Shown here: positions 1-8,360 of the stretch, in pieces
How the letters are laid out: each line of letters opens with the position of its first letter
Numbering within the stretch: the stretch's first letter is position 1
NCBI GenBank assembly: GCA_020848595.1
Contig: JADLHV010000262.1
Span: 1 to 19,570 of the forward strand
Direction: 5' to 3'
Length of the DNA stretch: 19,570 bases
Source of the DNA: Bacteroidia bacterium
Lineage (GTDB): Bacteria; Bacteroidota; Bacteroidia; NS11-12g; UBA955
The notes under the pieces: generated by a model
Told to the model about the DNA's origin: nothing
The model's database searches: none
What the model saw: only the letters and a program-made list of their open reading frames with translations
Program-made: the position numbers and the translations under genes

Positions 1-127
1 ATCTGGTTTCAAATTGCAAGAAATAGCTGAATTGAAAAAAATGCCTGTCAATACAGTTAAGACGCATTTATCTAGGGCTAGAGAATCTCTTAGATTATAT
101 CTATCCAAGGAAACAACTCATTTTTAA
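1..127 (+). CDS. ECF-type RNA polymerase sigma factor, C-terminal fragment
   Basis: This is the last 41 codons of a gene that begins outside the window, read from base 2 and stopping at TAA 125-127. The peptide has the helix-turn-helix of sigma region 4: 'LQEIAELKKMPVNTVKTHLS' followed by 'RARESLRLYL'. This is the usual C-terminal end of ECF sigma factors, which binds the -35 promoter element. The stop lies 4 bp before the start of a membrane protein at 132. That is the arrangement expected for a sigma factor and its membrane regulator in one operon. The N-terminal region 2 cannot be seen, so the ECF assignment rests on the HTH and the neighbour; a LuxR-type HTH is less likely because the 'VKTHLSRARESLR' ending is typical of sigma-70 family region 4. 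Confidence 0.88.
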   Translation, partial: SGFKLQEIAELKKMPVNTVKTHLSRARESLRLYLSKETTHF

Positions 128-131
128 ATCC

Positions 132-1760
132 ATGAAAGATAACGAATTTTTAGACAACTTATTTAACAAAGCGCGCAATGAACAACCGCTTTTAAATCCA
201 AACGACCCTTTGGATAATTTACCTCAATCGAATAATAAGTTCAATATCAAATCTACTTTGAAGAAATTGAGTTTTGCGGCAATGGCTGTTATTGGCATCT
301 TTATTGGCACCATCGCTATACAGAATTCGTTTAAAGATACTTCGAGTTCAAGTACCCAAAACAATATCGATAGTGCTCTAAATACGTCATTGAGTCCTTC
401 TAATATTGAAGTTGATTCTATTAATCAAAGTATCGAATCCGTATCTATAGAAACAGAAAAATCTTTATTTGATAGCATCAATCTAACTACTACTCCAATC
501 ACATCCTCTCAAAGTAATAATCATCTTTCCAAAAAAGATATTCATTTAAAGGGAGATTTAGACCGATTACAAAAAATACAATCTATTCAAGCTGATACTT
601 TTATCATTGATGCCTTTATGGATACTACCATAATTACGAAATTCGGTAGTAAATTCTTTTTTGAAGGACAGGGCATTGTCAACGCTAAAGGACAAGTTGT
701 AAAAGGAGAAGTTTGTGTAGCCATCAAAGAATGTTTGAATTTAAGCAGTTGTATTCGTGAAGATTTAAGCACCAATTGCAATGGCGATTTTCTCGAAACA
801 GCTGGAATGTTTCATTTACAATTGACTCAAGCTAAAGATACACTGCAAATTCGAACGGGCTATGATGTTGGTATTAGATTAAAGAAAGAAGTAGATCAAC
901 GCTTTGATTTGTACTATGGGCAAAGAAATAACACGAATACTATAAATTGGGAATTAGACGTTAATGGAAGAACGCCTAGTCCTATTATAGTTGTAACAGA
1001 TCATAAATATGAGAAAGTATTTGACCCATTTTTTTACAAAAATTATCGATTTGAAAAGTCGGATATGTTACAATTGTTAGACAGTTCGTGGGAGAATCAT
1101 TTCACAACAGATAATAGAAAAATTAAAGGACTTAGGTCGTGCGGAAATGAAGTTGGTCCTGCATTAAGCGCTTGCATGACCTTTAATGAACAATTAGCGC
1201 CACAATTAGCAAAAATGCCAGATTTCAATATCAATAGTAGAATGACCATATTTGGATTTACCTGTTTTACTAAGAACCAATATGCCTATGCAATGAGTAG
1301 AGGTTCTATTGATAGTGTAAAGTCTTATATTCCAGTTAGCGATTATAACAATATTAATATTCCTTTGTTTTTTACGGTTTCAACAGGGTGGTTGAATTTA
1401 GATTGTCAACCTTATATGAATTTAAGATGGAAGAAATCAAAACTAATACCCAAAATTAATTATGAAGTTGATATTCCAGAAGGATTTAAAGTCAATGCCT
1501 ATTTATACCTTTCAAATACCAAATCAATAGTTCGAGTAAGAAATATAAAAAGTGGTCGAATTGAATTTGAAAATGTACCGGAAGGTGAAACGGCACAACT
1601 CATTATTACCTCCTATTTAAATGACAAATTTCTGGTATTCAATCAAGAATTACAGGTAGGTCAACATATTGGTAAAATTAATTTCTACGAAATAGAAGAA
1701 TTTGATGATTATATAAAATGGCTTGATAACAGCTGCAAGGGTCTAACTCAAGTTTTATAA
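132..1760 (+). CDS. Membrane-anchored anti-sigma-like protein with large extracytoplasmic region
   Basis: A 542-residue protein starting at ATG 132, 4 bp after the sigma factor stop. Residues 1-43 are hydrophilic and would lie in the cytoplasm. One transmembrane helix spans about 46-65. The remaining ~475 residues would be periplasmic and begin with a Ser/Asn/Thr-rich linker (about 67-135). Around residues 170-245 is a segment with 'GIVNAKGQVVKGEV', four cysteines, 'LETAGMFHLQLTQAKDTLQI' and 'RTGYDVGIRL', resembling a domain pattern I associate with other Bacteroidota surface proteins. More cysteines follow (in SCGNE, SACMTF, FTCF, LDCQP and NSCKG), so disulphides are plausible. Size, topology and position suggest a regulator that holds the sigma factor and senses an envelope signal. 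There is no FecR or zinc-binding ZAS motif that I can see, so anti-sigma function is inferred from context. Confidence 0.6.
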   Translation: MKDNEFLDNLFNKARNEQPLLNPNDPLDNLPQSNNKFNIKSTLKKLSFAAMAVIGIFIGTIAIQNSFKDTSSSSTQNNIDSALNTSLSPSNIEVDSINQSIESVSIETEKSLFDSINLTTTPITSSQSNNHLSKKDIHLKGDLDRLQKIQSIQADTFIIDAFMDTTIITKFGSKFFFEGQGIVNAKGQVVKGEVCVAIKECLNLSSCIREDLSTNCNGDFLETAGMFHLQLTQAKDTLQIRTGYDVGIRLKKEVDQRFDLYYGQRNNTNTINWELDVNGRTPSPIIVVTDHKYEKVFDPFFYKNYRFEKSDMLQLLDSSWENHFTTDNRKIKGLRSCGNEVGPALSACMTFNEQLAPQLAKMPDFNINSRMTIFGFTCFTKNQYAYAMSRGSIDSVKSYIPVSDYNNINIPLFFTVSTGWLNLDCQPYMNLRWKKSKLIPKINYEVDIPEGFKVNAYLYLSNTKSIVRVRNIKSGRIEFENVPEGETAQLIITSYLNDKFLVFNQELQVGQHIGKINFYEIEEFDDYIKWLDNSCKGLTQVL

Positions 1761-1762
1761 TT

Positions 1763-1782
1763 AAAATTCTCTAAAGAGTTTT
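1763..1782. terminator. Weak hairpin between convergent genes
   Basis: A short inverted repeat CTCT-AA-AGAG (1769-1778) is flanked by AAAATT on the left and TTTT on the right, between the convergent stops at 1760 and 1804. The stem is short and has no GC-rich core, so it is at best a weak bidirectional terminator. Confidence 0.3.
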
Positions 1783-1803
1783 CAATAGAAGAAGTCTAAT
1801 AAA

Positions 1804-4110
1804 TTAGAAAGACAAATTGTAACTAATAGAAGGCATAATAGGCAATTGATTAACGCGTTTGTAATTTACCCTATCGAAGTAGAAAATATTTGCGCGATTA
1901 TAGATATTGGTCACTGATAGTACAAGCCAACTTTTACTTCCTTTTTTCTCTTTAAAATTATAGCGAACAGAAGCATCTAAGCGATGATAGGTAGGTAAAC
2001 GTCCACCATTAACATCTCCATATAAAATTCCTAAAGTACCATTTCCTTGTAAGAAATTAGTACTTGGACCATTTTGGAAATCAAATTTCTCGTAAAAGCC
2101 TTGAGTTTGAGTAAAAGGGAATCCTGAGCCAAAATTCCAACGTAAATTAGCCGATAATCGATTCTTTTTATCAAACACATAATCAATAACAAAGTTAGCA
2201 TTATGTCTTCTATCCCAATGTGGGTTATAACTATTTACTCCATCCGTACGAGTAACAAAAGTTAAAGAATACACCGCCCAAATAAACAGTCTTTTAGTAT
2301 TATCGAATTTGAAACGAATATCGCCACCATAGGCATTTCCTTTTTCGATGATAAAATCCTTTTTTAAACTTTCATCAAATACAGAATAATCACCATCATC
2401 ATCAAATAGTTTATCGCGATTTATATTTGTAATCTGGTCAAACGATTTATAAAATCCTTCAATTCCAATTTCAGCATATTTCTTTCTACCAATATCGTAA
2501 TCCATTCCCAATACAGCATGGCGAGCCAATTGAAGTCGCGTTGTTACAGGAGCACCATCGAAATTCTTTTGTAGATTATCTGGACCACTTAAAAAACCGT
2601 AAAACAAGTTGACGACATCGCGGTCGCTAAAGGCAGAAAGTAGATTTTGTGAGTATTTACCTACTCCACCTTTTACTGTGAGTCGACTATTAATTAAATA
2701 CTTTCCATTTACACGAGGCTCTAAAGACGTATTTCCAAGAGAAGCATAGTACTGAACACGCATTCCTGTTTCTAGAGCAAATCGTTTTCTAACCCATTTA
2801 TATAAAGCAAATCCACTTATTTCGGTGGTAAATTGTTCCTGAGTAATATAACGACTATTAGAATTAAAAATATTAAATAAGGTACTGAAACCATTGATTT
2901 CGAAGCCGTATTTTATTTCATCTTTTTTATTGTAGGCTTGAGCATTAACCCCCATATTTAAGCCTGAAATAGAACTAGATCTAGGCCTTAGGTCGACTTC
3001 CTTTTGTTCGATATTATAATCCGAATACGTAACAAAACCATCAATTTTAGATTGCTTTCCTTCCGGTATCAAGGTAAATCTTGCGCCTAATCCAGATTGT
3101 TTCCAAGCATAACTTGTAGAACCTGTAAAATTGACATTATCTCTAAAGTTAAATCCAAATAATCGGATATTACTTCCATTCGATGAGTTAAAAGTTACTT
3201 TCCCATAAACGTCATTAAAATTATATGGAAGATTTTCAGGGTTAGCATATTGATAAAACAATTTTGAACTCCTGTCGAGGTAAGAATTACGCAAAGAGAA
3301 AATAAAACTGGAATTACCTCTACCAGGTATAAATTTTTTCAGTGGACCTTCTAAAGATATTTTTCCTACAAAAGGGCTTGCTGAGAAATTACCAGCTAAG
3401 CGATTTCTGTTACCATCACGCGTTTTAACATCAACTATTGCAGACACCCTTCCACCAAATTCGGCACCAAATCCTGCTGAATATACATCTGCTGACTTCA
3501 TTAAATCAGCATCAAATATTGAAAATAAACCGATGGAGTGAAATGGATTATAAATAGTCATGCCATCGAGCATAATTTTATTCATAACCGGACTACCACC
3601 TCTAATATAGAGTTGCCCACCTTGATCGCCACTAAATACTACCCCAGGTAAAATTTGTAAATATTGTACTAAATCAGGCGTCCCTCCTACTGTTGGAATC
3701 TTAAAAACATGTGCCGGTTTAATTTTAGTATTTCCAATTTCTATGTCTTCCTTTTTGCGTTTTTTAACAGCCGTAATTTTTGAATCCTCAAATGTTTTTA
3801 CATCAGGCTTTAAATAAATATTTTTAACAGATATTTCTCCAGCTTTAATAGTAAACTTAAAAGTATCATTAATATAGCCGAATGAAGATACTATAAAAGT
3901 ATAAGTACCAGCTTTCAATTCATTAATAATATAATATCCTTCAGTATTTGAGTTAGAAGAACGTTCGGTCCCTTTTGCTAATATTGTTGCATAATCTACC
4001 TCTACACCAGATACTTCATCTCTTATAAACCCTTTTAAACCACCGTCTTGTGCAAAAGTAGAAAACGAAAGTGCTAGAAGAAAAAACAACAACTTGTAAC
4101 GTAAAAACAT
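1804..4110 (-). CDS. TonB-dependent outer-membrane receptor with CarboxypepD_reg-like N-domain
   Basis: A 768-residue outer-membrane receptor. Residues 1-20 form a signal peptide ending FSTFA|Q. Residues 25-103 form a carboxypeptidase-regulatory-like beta domain ('LKGFIRDEVSGVEVDYATIL', 'NTEGYYIINELKAGTYTFIV'). Residues about 137-232 form the plug, with 'GGTPDLVQYLQILPGV', 'LYIRGGSPVMNKIMLDG' and 'AEFGGRVSAIVDVKTRDG'. The rest is beta-barrel, ending in an aromatic residue ('SISYNLSF') as expected for BamA-dependent outer-membrane proteins. It would import a ligand using TonB energy; the ligand is unknown. No SusD-like gene is adjacent, so a SusC/SusD glycan pair is not supported. It lies downstream of the flippase but has its own promoter at 4116-4145, so it can be transcribed separately. 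At 768 residues it is shorter than typical SusC proteins (about 1000). Confidence 0.9.
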   Translation of the reverse strand: MFLRYKLLFFLLALSFSTFAQDGGLKGFIRDEVSGVEVDYATILAKGTERSSNSNTEGYYIINELKAGTYTFIVSSFGYINDTFKFTIKAGEISVKNIYLKPDVKTFEDSKITAVKKRKKEDIEIGNTKIKPAHVFKIPTVGGTPDLVQYLQILPGVVFSGDQGGQLYIRGGSPVMNKIMLDGMTIYNPFHSIGLFSIFDADLMKSADVYSAGFGAEFGGRVSAIVDVKTRDGNRNRLAGNFSASPFVGKISLEGPLKKFIPGRGNSSFIFSLRNSYLDRSSKLFYQYANPENLPYNFNDVYGKVTFNSSNGSNIRLFGFNFRDNVNFTGSTSYAWKQSGLGARFTLIPEGKQSKIDGFVTYSDYNIEQKEVDLRPRSSSISGLNMGVNAQAYNKKDEIKYGFEINGFSTLFNIFNSNSRYITQEQFTTEISGFALYKWVRKRFALETGMRVQYYASLGNTSLEPRVNGKYLINSRLTVKGGVGKYSQNLLSAFSDRDVVNLFYGFLSGPDNLQKNFDGAPVTTRLQLARHAVLGMDYDIGRKKYAEIGIEGFYKSFDQITNINRDKLFDDDGDYSVFDESLKKDFIIEKGNAYGGDIRFKFDNTKRLFIWAVYSLTFVTRTDGVNSYNPHWDRRHNANFVIDYVFDKKNRLSANLRWNFGSGFPFTQTQGFYEKFDFQNGPSTNFLQGNGTLGILYGDVNGGRLPTYHRLDASVRYNFKEKKGSKSWLVLSVTNIYNRANIFYFDRVNYKRVNQLPIMPSISYNLSF

Positions 4111-4115
4111 AAAGG

Positions 4116-4145
4116 CAAACTTAAGGTTTTGACTTGAAAATTCAA
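4116..4145 (-). promoter_or_regulatory. Bacteroidota-type promoter of the TonB-dependent receptor
   Basis: Read on the minus strand: TTG (4143-4145), 19 bp spacer, TAAGTTTG (4116-4123). This matches the known Bacteroidota form TTTG / 19-21 bp / TAnnTTTG. The start codon of the receptor (ATG 4108-4110) follows the box after only 5 nt, so the transcript would have almost no leader. Confidence 0.75.
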
Positions 4146-4159
4146 TAAATCAGAACCGA

Positions 4160-5563
4160 CTAATTAATTAGTTTTTTGAACAGTGTAACAAATAGAAAAT
4201 AAACCCCAAAACAACTGATTAAAAATACACTCATTAACATAGGTAATTTGGGTATTGGATATAAGTACAAATTGGGCATTTGATGGTTCATATAGTAATT
4301 AGACAGATAAACCAATAAAGATGCTGCAATTATTGCTATTATCATAGAAAATAAGTAAGGCTTCCATTGGACAACCTTCTTGTTTAGAAGTACATAAGCA
4401 ATGATATACACTAACATAGAAGCTGTTAGTCCGATGCTCCAAGACAAAGCTGCTCCTTCTATTCCATAATTAGGAATCAATAATAAAGCCGACGAACCAC
4501 CAATTACTAAACCTATGCTGTTACACAATAATATTGTTTTAAATTGATCCGCAGCATGTAAACTATGATTAATAATATTAGAAATACTAAAGGCTATTAC
4601 ACCAAAAGATAAAACTATAAACAATTGAGGTATGAGATAAAATTCTGGTCCAAATAATACTGTCCAGAACTGAACAGGCAATAAAAATAGAATTAGGAAG
4701 AGCACCGTTGTACCATAAAAATTATAAGCTGCCATCTTATGAGTACCGCTAAAATGATTATCAGCACCATGTGTATTCAATATTTTCATGTGTTGCATTT
4801 GGGCAATACTATGTCCTAATATCCAAAGTGCCTCACATAAAATTACGGCATTATTGTATATACCCAAAGCAGCATTCCCAATAAAAAAAGAAACTAAGAA
4901 GAAGTTCAATCTATAATTTAAAAATTGTACAGCTTGAGCACTTTGAACCCAGAAACCCTTTTTTAATATTTCTGATTCAAATACAAAGATTTCATTGTTA
5001 TGCTTGAGCATCTTCTTCACGAAACTATAAGATAAGCCAATACTTAATAACAAAGCAAAAAACAAAGCGATGATGTAATTAGATTCATTTATTGAAATTG
5101 TTTGACTCAATACAAAGAATCCAAAAAGCAAAACAATTGGAACAACCAATAAACTGATATTTCTTTTATGAACTTCTTGATTACCCATTAATAATAAATG
5201 GTGTAAGTTAATTATTGAATAAAACAAAGCCGCAAATGGAATCAACCATTTAAAAGGCAAGTTATCAATAGACAATAAGATAGGAAAACTCAACAAACAC
5301 ACAAAAACAATCCAAATCAAACTACTTAACCAAAGCACCCTTTTAGAATGTTTATACGACAAATTAATAATTGCAGAGCTATTGCCGAAATCACAAAACA
5401 ATTGCAAAAATGCAACAGAAGACATAAATAATCCAATTTGCCCTCTACCTTCAGGACCGAGATAACGCGAGACTAAAATAACGGTGATTAAGCCAATGAA
5501 CGCAATCATCGACTTAGAGAAAAAATTAGATAATATACCTTTAAAAAAGCTCGACAAATTCAA
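4160..5563 (-). CDS. MOP-superfamily flippase (Wzx-like polysaccharide/lipid exporter)
   Basis: A 467-residue protein made almost entirely of hydrophobic helices (roughly 12-14 membrane segments). The N-terminus is typical of oligosaccharide flippases: an amphipathic start followed by 'IAFIGLITVILVSRYLGPEG', with the RYLGPEGRG turn common in Wzx-like proteins. Such proteins move lipid-linked saccharides or lipids across the inner membrane. The start is unusual: the reading frame begins at TTG 5561-5563, directly after the TAA stop of the SUI1-family gene and in the same frame, with no ATG until codon 19 (5507-5509). The TTG start keeps the amphipathic segment normally present, so I prefer it. 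Translation probably depends on termination of the upstream gene. No glycosyltransferases are adjacent, so the substrate is unknown. Confidence 0.82.
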   Translation of the reverse strand: MNLSSFFKGILSNFFSKSMIAFIGLITVILVSRYLGPEGRGQIGLFMSSVAFLQLFCDFGNSSAIINLSYKHSKRVLWLSSLIWIVFVCLLSFPILLSIDNLPFKWLIPFAALFYSIINLHHLLLMGNQEVHKRNISLLVVPIVLLFGFFVLSQTISINESNYIIALFFALLLSIGLSYSFVKKMLKHNNEIFVFESEILKKGFWVQSAQAVQFLNYRLNFFLVSFFIGNAALGIYNNAVILCEALWILGHSIAQMQHMKILNTHGADNHFSGTHKMAAYNFYGTTVLFLILFLLPVQFWTVLFGPEFYLIPQLFIVLSFGVIAFSISNIINHSLHAADQFKTILLCNSIGLVIGGSSALLLIPNYGIEGAALSWSIGLTASMLVYIIAYVLLNKKVVQWKPYLFSMIIAIIAASLLVYLSNYYMNHQMPNLYLYPIPKLPMLMSVFLISCFGVYFLFVTLFKKLIN

Positions 5564-5902
5564 TTAGATATTATTGGTCTTATATCCTTTAGAGACAAGA
5601 AAGTCTTTCACTTTTTTAACATTATCTCCTTGAATAAGAATCTCACCTTCAACGATACTTCCTCCCGTTCCACAATGGTTTTTCAATTGTTTCGCTAAGA
5701 GTTCTAAATCCTCTAATTTCCCGATGTATCCTTTAATTAAGACAGCTTTTTTACCACCACGTTGTTTGGTTTCTAATCGGATATTAAGTTTTTGAAATTT
5801 AGGCTCAAGGGTTTCAATATCCTCTGATTCCGACTCAAATTCAAAGTCCGAATCGGTGCTATACACCATTCCATCTAAATTGCGTTTTATTTTCTTACTC
5901 AT
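5564..5902 (-). CDS. SUI1/eIF1-family translation factor (YciH-like)
   Basis: A 112-residue protein. Residues 1-40 are charged and flexible, with an acidic run (about 17-31). Residues 40-112 match the SUI1 domain: 'TKQRGGKKAVLIKG' (45-58) and 'LKNHCGTGGSIVEGEILIQG' (73-92). The RGGK and CGTGGS elements are hallmarks of bacterial YciH and eukaryotic eIF1. eIF1 checks start-codon selection on the small ribosomal subunit; bacterial members are thought to act in initiation, but their role is less settled. The ATG at 5900-5902 lies inside the end of the lipid kinase gene (8-bp overlap), and its stop abuts the flippase start. This indicates a translationally coupled operon. Confidence 0.9.
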   Translation of the reverse strand: MSKKIKRNLDGMVYSTDSDFEFESESEDIETLEPKFQKLNIRLETKQRGGKKAVLIKGYIGKLEDLELLAKQLKNHCGTGGSIVEGEILIQGDNVKKVKDFLVSKGYKTNNI

Positions 5903-6770
5903 GGCAAAGTATTTTCAAACTTGATGGTTCAATATTAACACTTATTTCTTTACCTAACCAAAGCGGTTCACCATCAACGTGCACCGGGCCTTCTTCTTCG
6001 CGACGTATTAAAAAATCGGAACCTACAAATACTTCACTATTTTTGTTCTTATGCAGTTTTCCTTGAATCAAGCTTCTAACAATATTAGGAAAATCGAGAG
6101 CCGAGAAACTCTTTAATATTACCACATTAAATTCACCATCATCTGGCAAAGCGCCAGGGTGCACCATGACATTATTTCCCCATTGTGTTGCATTGGCTAC
6201 AGCTATCATAAAAGCTTTTCCTTCCCAAATACGTTTACCATTTTTATAAATTTGATAGAAACGACTTTTATAATTAAGATTTGTTGTAATAGTTTTTATG
6301 TAACCTTCTAATCCTCTTTTCTTTTTATTAGCAAATGCCGAACTAATATGAGCATCGAATCCCAATCCACCTATATTAATCATACAATGCCGATTAAGCC
6401 ATACAGTATCAATTTCTCTTTCAATATAATGACCAATTTCGGAAATGGCTAGAGCTGTATCTAAAGGCATTTTAAAGTGACGTGCAAATCCATTTCCAGA
6501 ACCTAATGGAATAACTCCTAACGCAATGCCTGTATTAACTAATCGAGAAGCAATTTGATTAATGGTACCATCGCCACCAGCGCCCATAACGATATCTGCT
6601 TTTTCTTTAATCGCACGTTCTGTCAATAAAATAACATCATCGGCTTTTTCGGTGGGCCAAATTATTACATCAAAAATAGAATGGTCGATATGCCGTTCAA
6701 TTAACTTAGGTAAATCTTTGATCTTTTTTCTGCCAGAAAACGGATTATAGATAACAACCAATTTCTTCAT
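5895..6770 (-). CDS. Diacylglycerol kinase family lipid kinase (YegS/BmrU type)
   Basis: A 291-residue cytosolic lipid kinase with the DAGK catalytic fold. The N-terminal nucleotide-binding part has 'NPFSG' (9-13), the phosphate-binding 'GAGGDGTINQIA' (GGDGT at 65-69) and 'PLGSGNGFARH' (88-98). The C-terminal part has 'GGLGFDAHIS' and the late 'HVDGEPL' element common to YegS/BmrU proteins. It would phosphorylate diacylglycerol, a sphingoid base or a related lipid; the substrate cannot be told from sequence, and sphingolipids occur in many Bacteroidota. I place the start at ATG 6768-6770, giving MKKLVVIYNP; the frame can be extended one codon to a TTG, which is less likely. It lies 9 bp after the DUF4159 gene and overlaps the SUI1 gene by 8 bp. 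Confidence 0.92.
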   Translation of the reverse strand: MKKLVVIYNPFSGRKKIKDLPKLIERHIDHSIFDVIIWPTEKADDVILLTERAIKEKADIVMGAGGDGTINQIASRLVNTGIALGVIPLGSGNGFARHFKMPLDTALAISEIGHYIEREIDTVWLNRHCMINIGGLGFDAHISSAFANKKKRGLEGYIKTITTNLNYKSRFYQIYKNGKRIWEGKAFMIAVANATQWGNNVMVHPGALPDDGEFNVVILKSFSALDFPNIVRSLIQGKLHKNKNSEVFVGSDFLIRREEEGPVHVDGEPLWLGKEISVNIEPSSLKILCHE

Positions 6771-6779
6771 CAATCCAAT

Positions 6780-7454
6780 TTATCTATTAAAGGCGTATTG
6801 AAGTATATTGGCACCCATCTTAAGTGCTTCTTGTCTTTTTTCTTCTGGATCATTGTAAACAGATTGGTCTTCCCAACCATTTCCTAAATCGCATTCATAA
6901 GAGAAAAAACAAACTAATTTACCTTCGTATATAAGTCCAAAACCTTGTGGAGATTTACCTTCATGCTCATGAACTTTCGGAAGTCCTTTACTAAAATTAT
7001 ACGTTTGATGATAAATAGGATGAGAAAAAGGTAATTCTATAAAATCTAATTCAGGAAAAACTTTCTTCATTTGAGGAATAATAAAGGGCTTTAACCCATA
7101 ATTATCATCGATATGTAAAAATCCACCTGCCATAAGGTATTTTCTTAAATTGTTGGCTTCAGCATCCGAAAAAACAATGTTTCCATGCCCCGTAAGATAA
7201 ATCCATGGATAATTAAAGATTTCTGGTGAGCCCACTTCTACCACAGCATCGACTGGATTGATAGACGTTTTAATATTCTTATTTGAAAAATTAGCCAAGT
7301 TAGGCAAAGCTGTTTTATTGGCATACCAATCGCCTCCACCTTTATATTTCACTTTGGCCACTTTAAATCCAAAGTCAGTATTTGCAGAAGTGCAAACAAT
7401 TAATAGGGCTAATGCAACAATCACTTTATACATACGACATACAAGTTTAATCAT
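6780..7454 (-). CDS. Exported DUF4159 domain protein
   Basis: A 224-residue protein with a signal peptide in the first ~31 residues ('VIVALALLIVCTSA|N'). The rest matches the DUF4159 pattern: 'VAKVKYKGGGDWYANKTALP', 'LTGHGNIVFSDAEANNLRKY', 'GGFLHIDDNYGL', 'FPELDFIELPFSHPIY' and a closing 'NGWEDQSVYNDPEEKRQEAL'. The fold resembles class I glutamine-amidotransferase-like or GldG-like modules, but no catalytic function is established for it. Two start codons are possible: ATG 7454 or ATG 7433 (residue 8), and both leave a workable signal peptide. It sits 20 bp after a secreted hypothetical gene and 9 bp before the lipid kinase, so it is within an operon. Confidence 0.82.
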   Translation of the reverse strand: MIKLVCRMYKVIVALALLIVCTSANTDFGFKVAKVKYKGGGDWYANKTALPNLANFSNKNIKTSINPVDAVVEVGSPEIFNYPWIYLTGHGNIVFSDAEANNLRKYLMAGGFLHIDDNYGLKPFIIPQMKKVFPELDFIELPFSHPIYHQTYNFSKGLPKVHEHEGKSPQGFGLIYEGKLVCFFSYECDLGNGWEDQSVYNDPEEKRQEALKMGANILQYAFNR

Positions 7455-7474
7455 TTGCGCAGAGAAAATAAAAT

Positions 7475-8323
7475 TTATTCGTTACCTGGAAAATTGAATT
7501 CTTCGAGACTTGTATATCGAATCCATTTGCCTTTTCTTTTCAGTTTATAAAAATCAATGCGACCATCTGGAATATAATACTGATACATTCCCATCTTCTC
7601 TGGATTACTTGGAACAAGATTCGAAAACGTAATTAATTTATCTGTCTTTTCAAATCGCAATATCATGGTAGATTCATTAGCATATTCGAAAAACACTCTG
7701 TATTGAGGCGTATAATCTCGCTCACTTGAATAAAAAACGGGCGCGCCAATGTGTAATTCTTCTTCTTTATCTACCCAAAATACTTCAATGACTTTCCTAT
7801 TACTAAATGAATTTTTACCATCTAATCCTAACAAACAGTAATACGTTTTTCCTTTTTTCTTGAATTCATACATCTGATAATACAAGGCCCCCGGCCAAAA
7901 ATCAACTGTAAAATCTTCGTATAATGAATCCGATTGAGGTTCTATAAAATCTTTTAACCAATAAGATTTATGAGGTTTCCCTATTTTAGATCGGTATAAT
8001 ACTAAACAATGATTTTGATATTGTTCTAAATCTGTCACAAATACCCAAGAAATAACTTTCATTTTACCATCTTCTGAATTCAATACCGAAACAATAGTAG
8101 AGATAGAATCGAGATTCATATCATAACCACTGTCTTCTTCGGCTAATGATTTAATTAAGACAATAAACGAATCGTTATACTTTTGACGAACAGATTCGAT
8201 AGGAGAATATCTGAGACTATCGGCATAAAGTTTTAATTGCGGATTTGGATCGGCCGCTTTAAGACTTACGAAATTGAAACAGAATAAAACAAAACACAAT
8301 CTAGTAGCACCCATATGTATCAT
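7475..8323 (-). CDS. Secreted hypothetical protein, operon partner of DUF4159 gene
   Basis: A 282-residue protein that I do not recognise. A signal peptide covers residues 1-23 ('LCFVLFCFNFVSLKA|AD'). The start may be ATG 8321-8323 or ATG 8312-8314 (residue 4), which gives a cleaner signal peptide. The mature part is soluble, rich in Tyr, Phe, Lys and Glu, without cysteine clusters or repeats. Segments such as 'VISWVFVTDLEQYQNHCLVL', 'KKGKTYYCLLGLDGKNSFSN' and 'RKVIEVFWVDKEEELHIGAP' suggest an all-beta periplasmic fold. It lies 37 bp after the thiolase gene and 20 bp before the DUF4159 gene on the same strand, so shared expression with the latter is likely. Confidence 0.75.
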   Translation of the reverse strand: MIHMGATRLCFVLFCFNFVSLKAADPNPQLKLYADSLRYSPIESVRQKYNDSFIVLIKSLAEEDSGYDMNLDSISTIVSVLNSEDGKMKVISWVFVTDLEQYQNHCLVLYRSKIGKPHKSYWLKDFIEPQSDSLYEDFTVDFWPGALYYQMYEFKKKGKTYYCLLGLDGKNSFSNRKVIEVFWVDKEEELHIGAPVFYSSERDYTPQYRVFFEYANESTMILRFEKTDKLITFSNLVPSNPEKMGMYQYYIPDGRIDFYKLKRKGKWIRYTSLEEFNFPGNE

Positions 8324-8360
8324 AAATACAAAACCGTACCAAATATTGTGTAATTCAACA

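Noticed and set aside
1804..4110. SusC-type glycan receptor
   Set aside because: No SusD-like lipoprotein or glycoside hydrolase is adjacent and the protein is shorter than usual SusC; only a general TonB-dependent receptor is supported.
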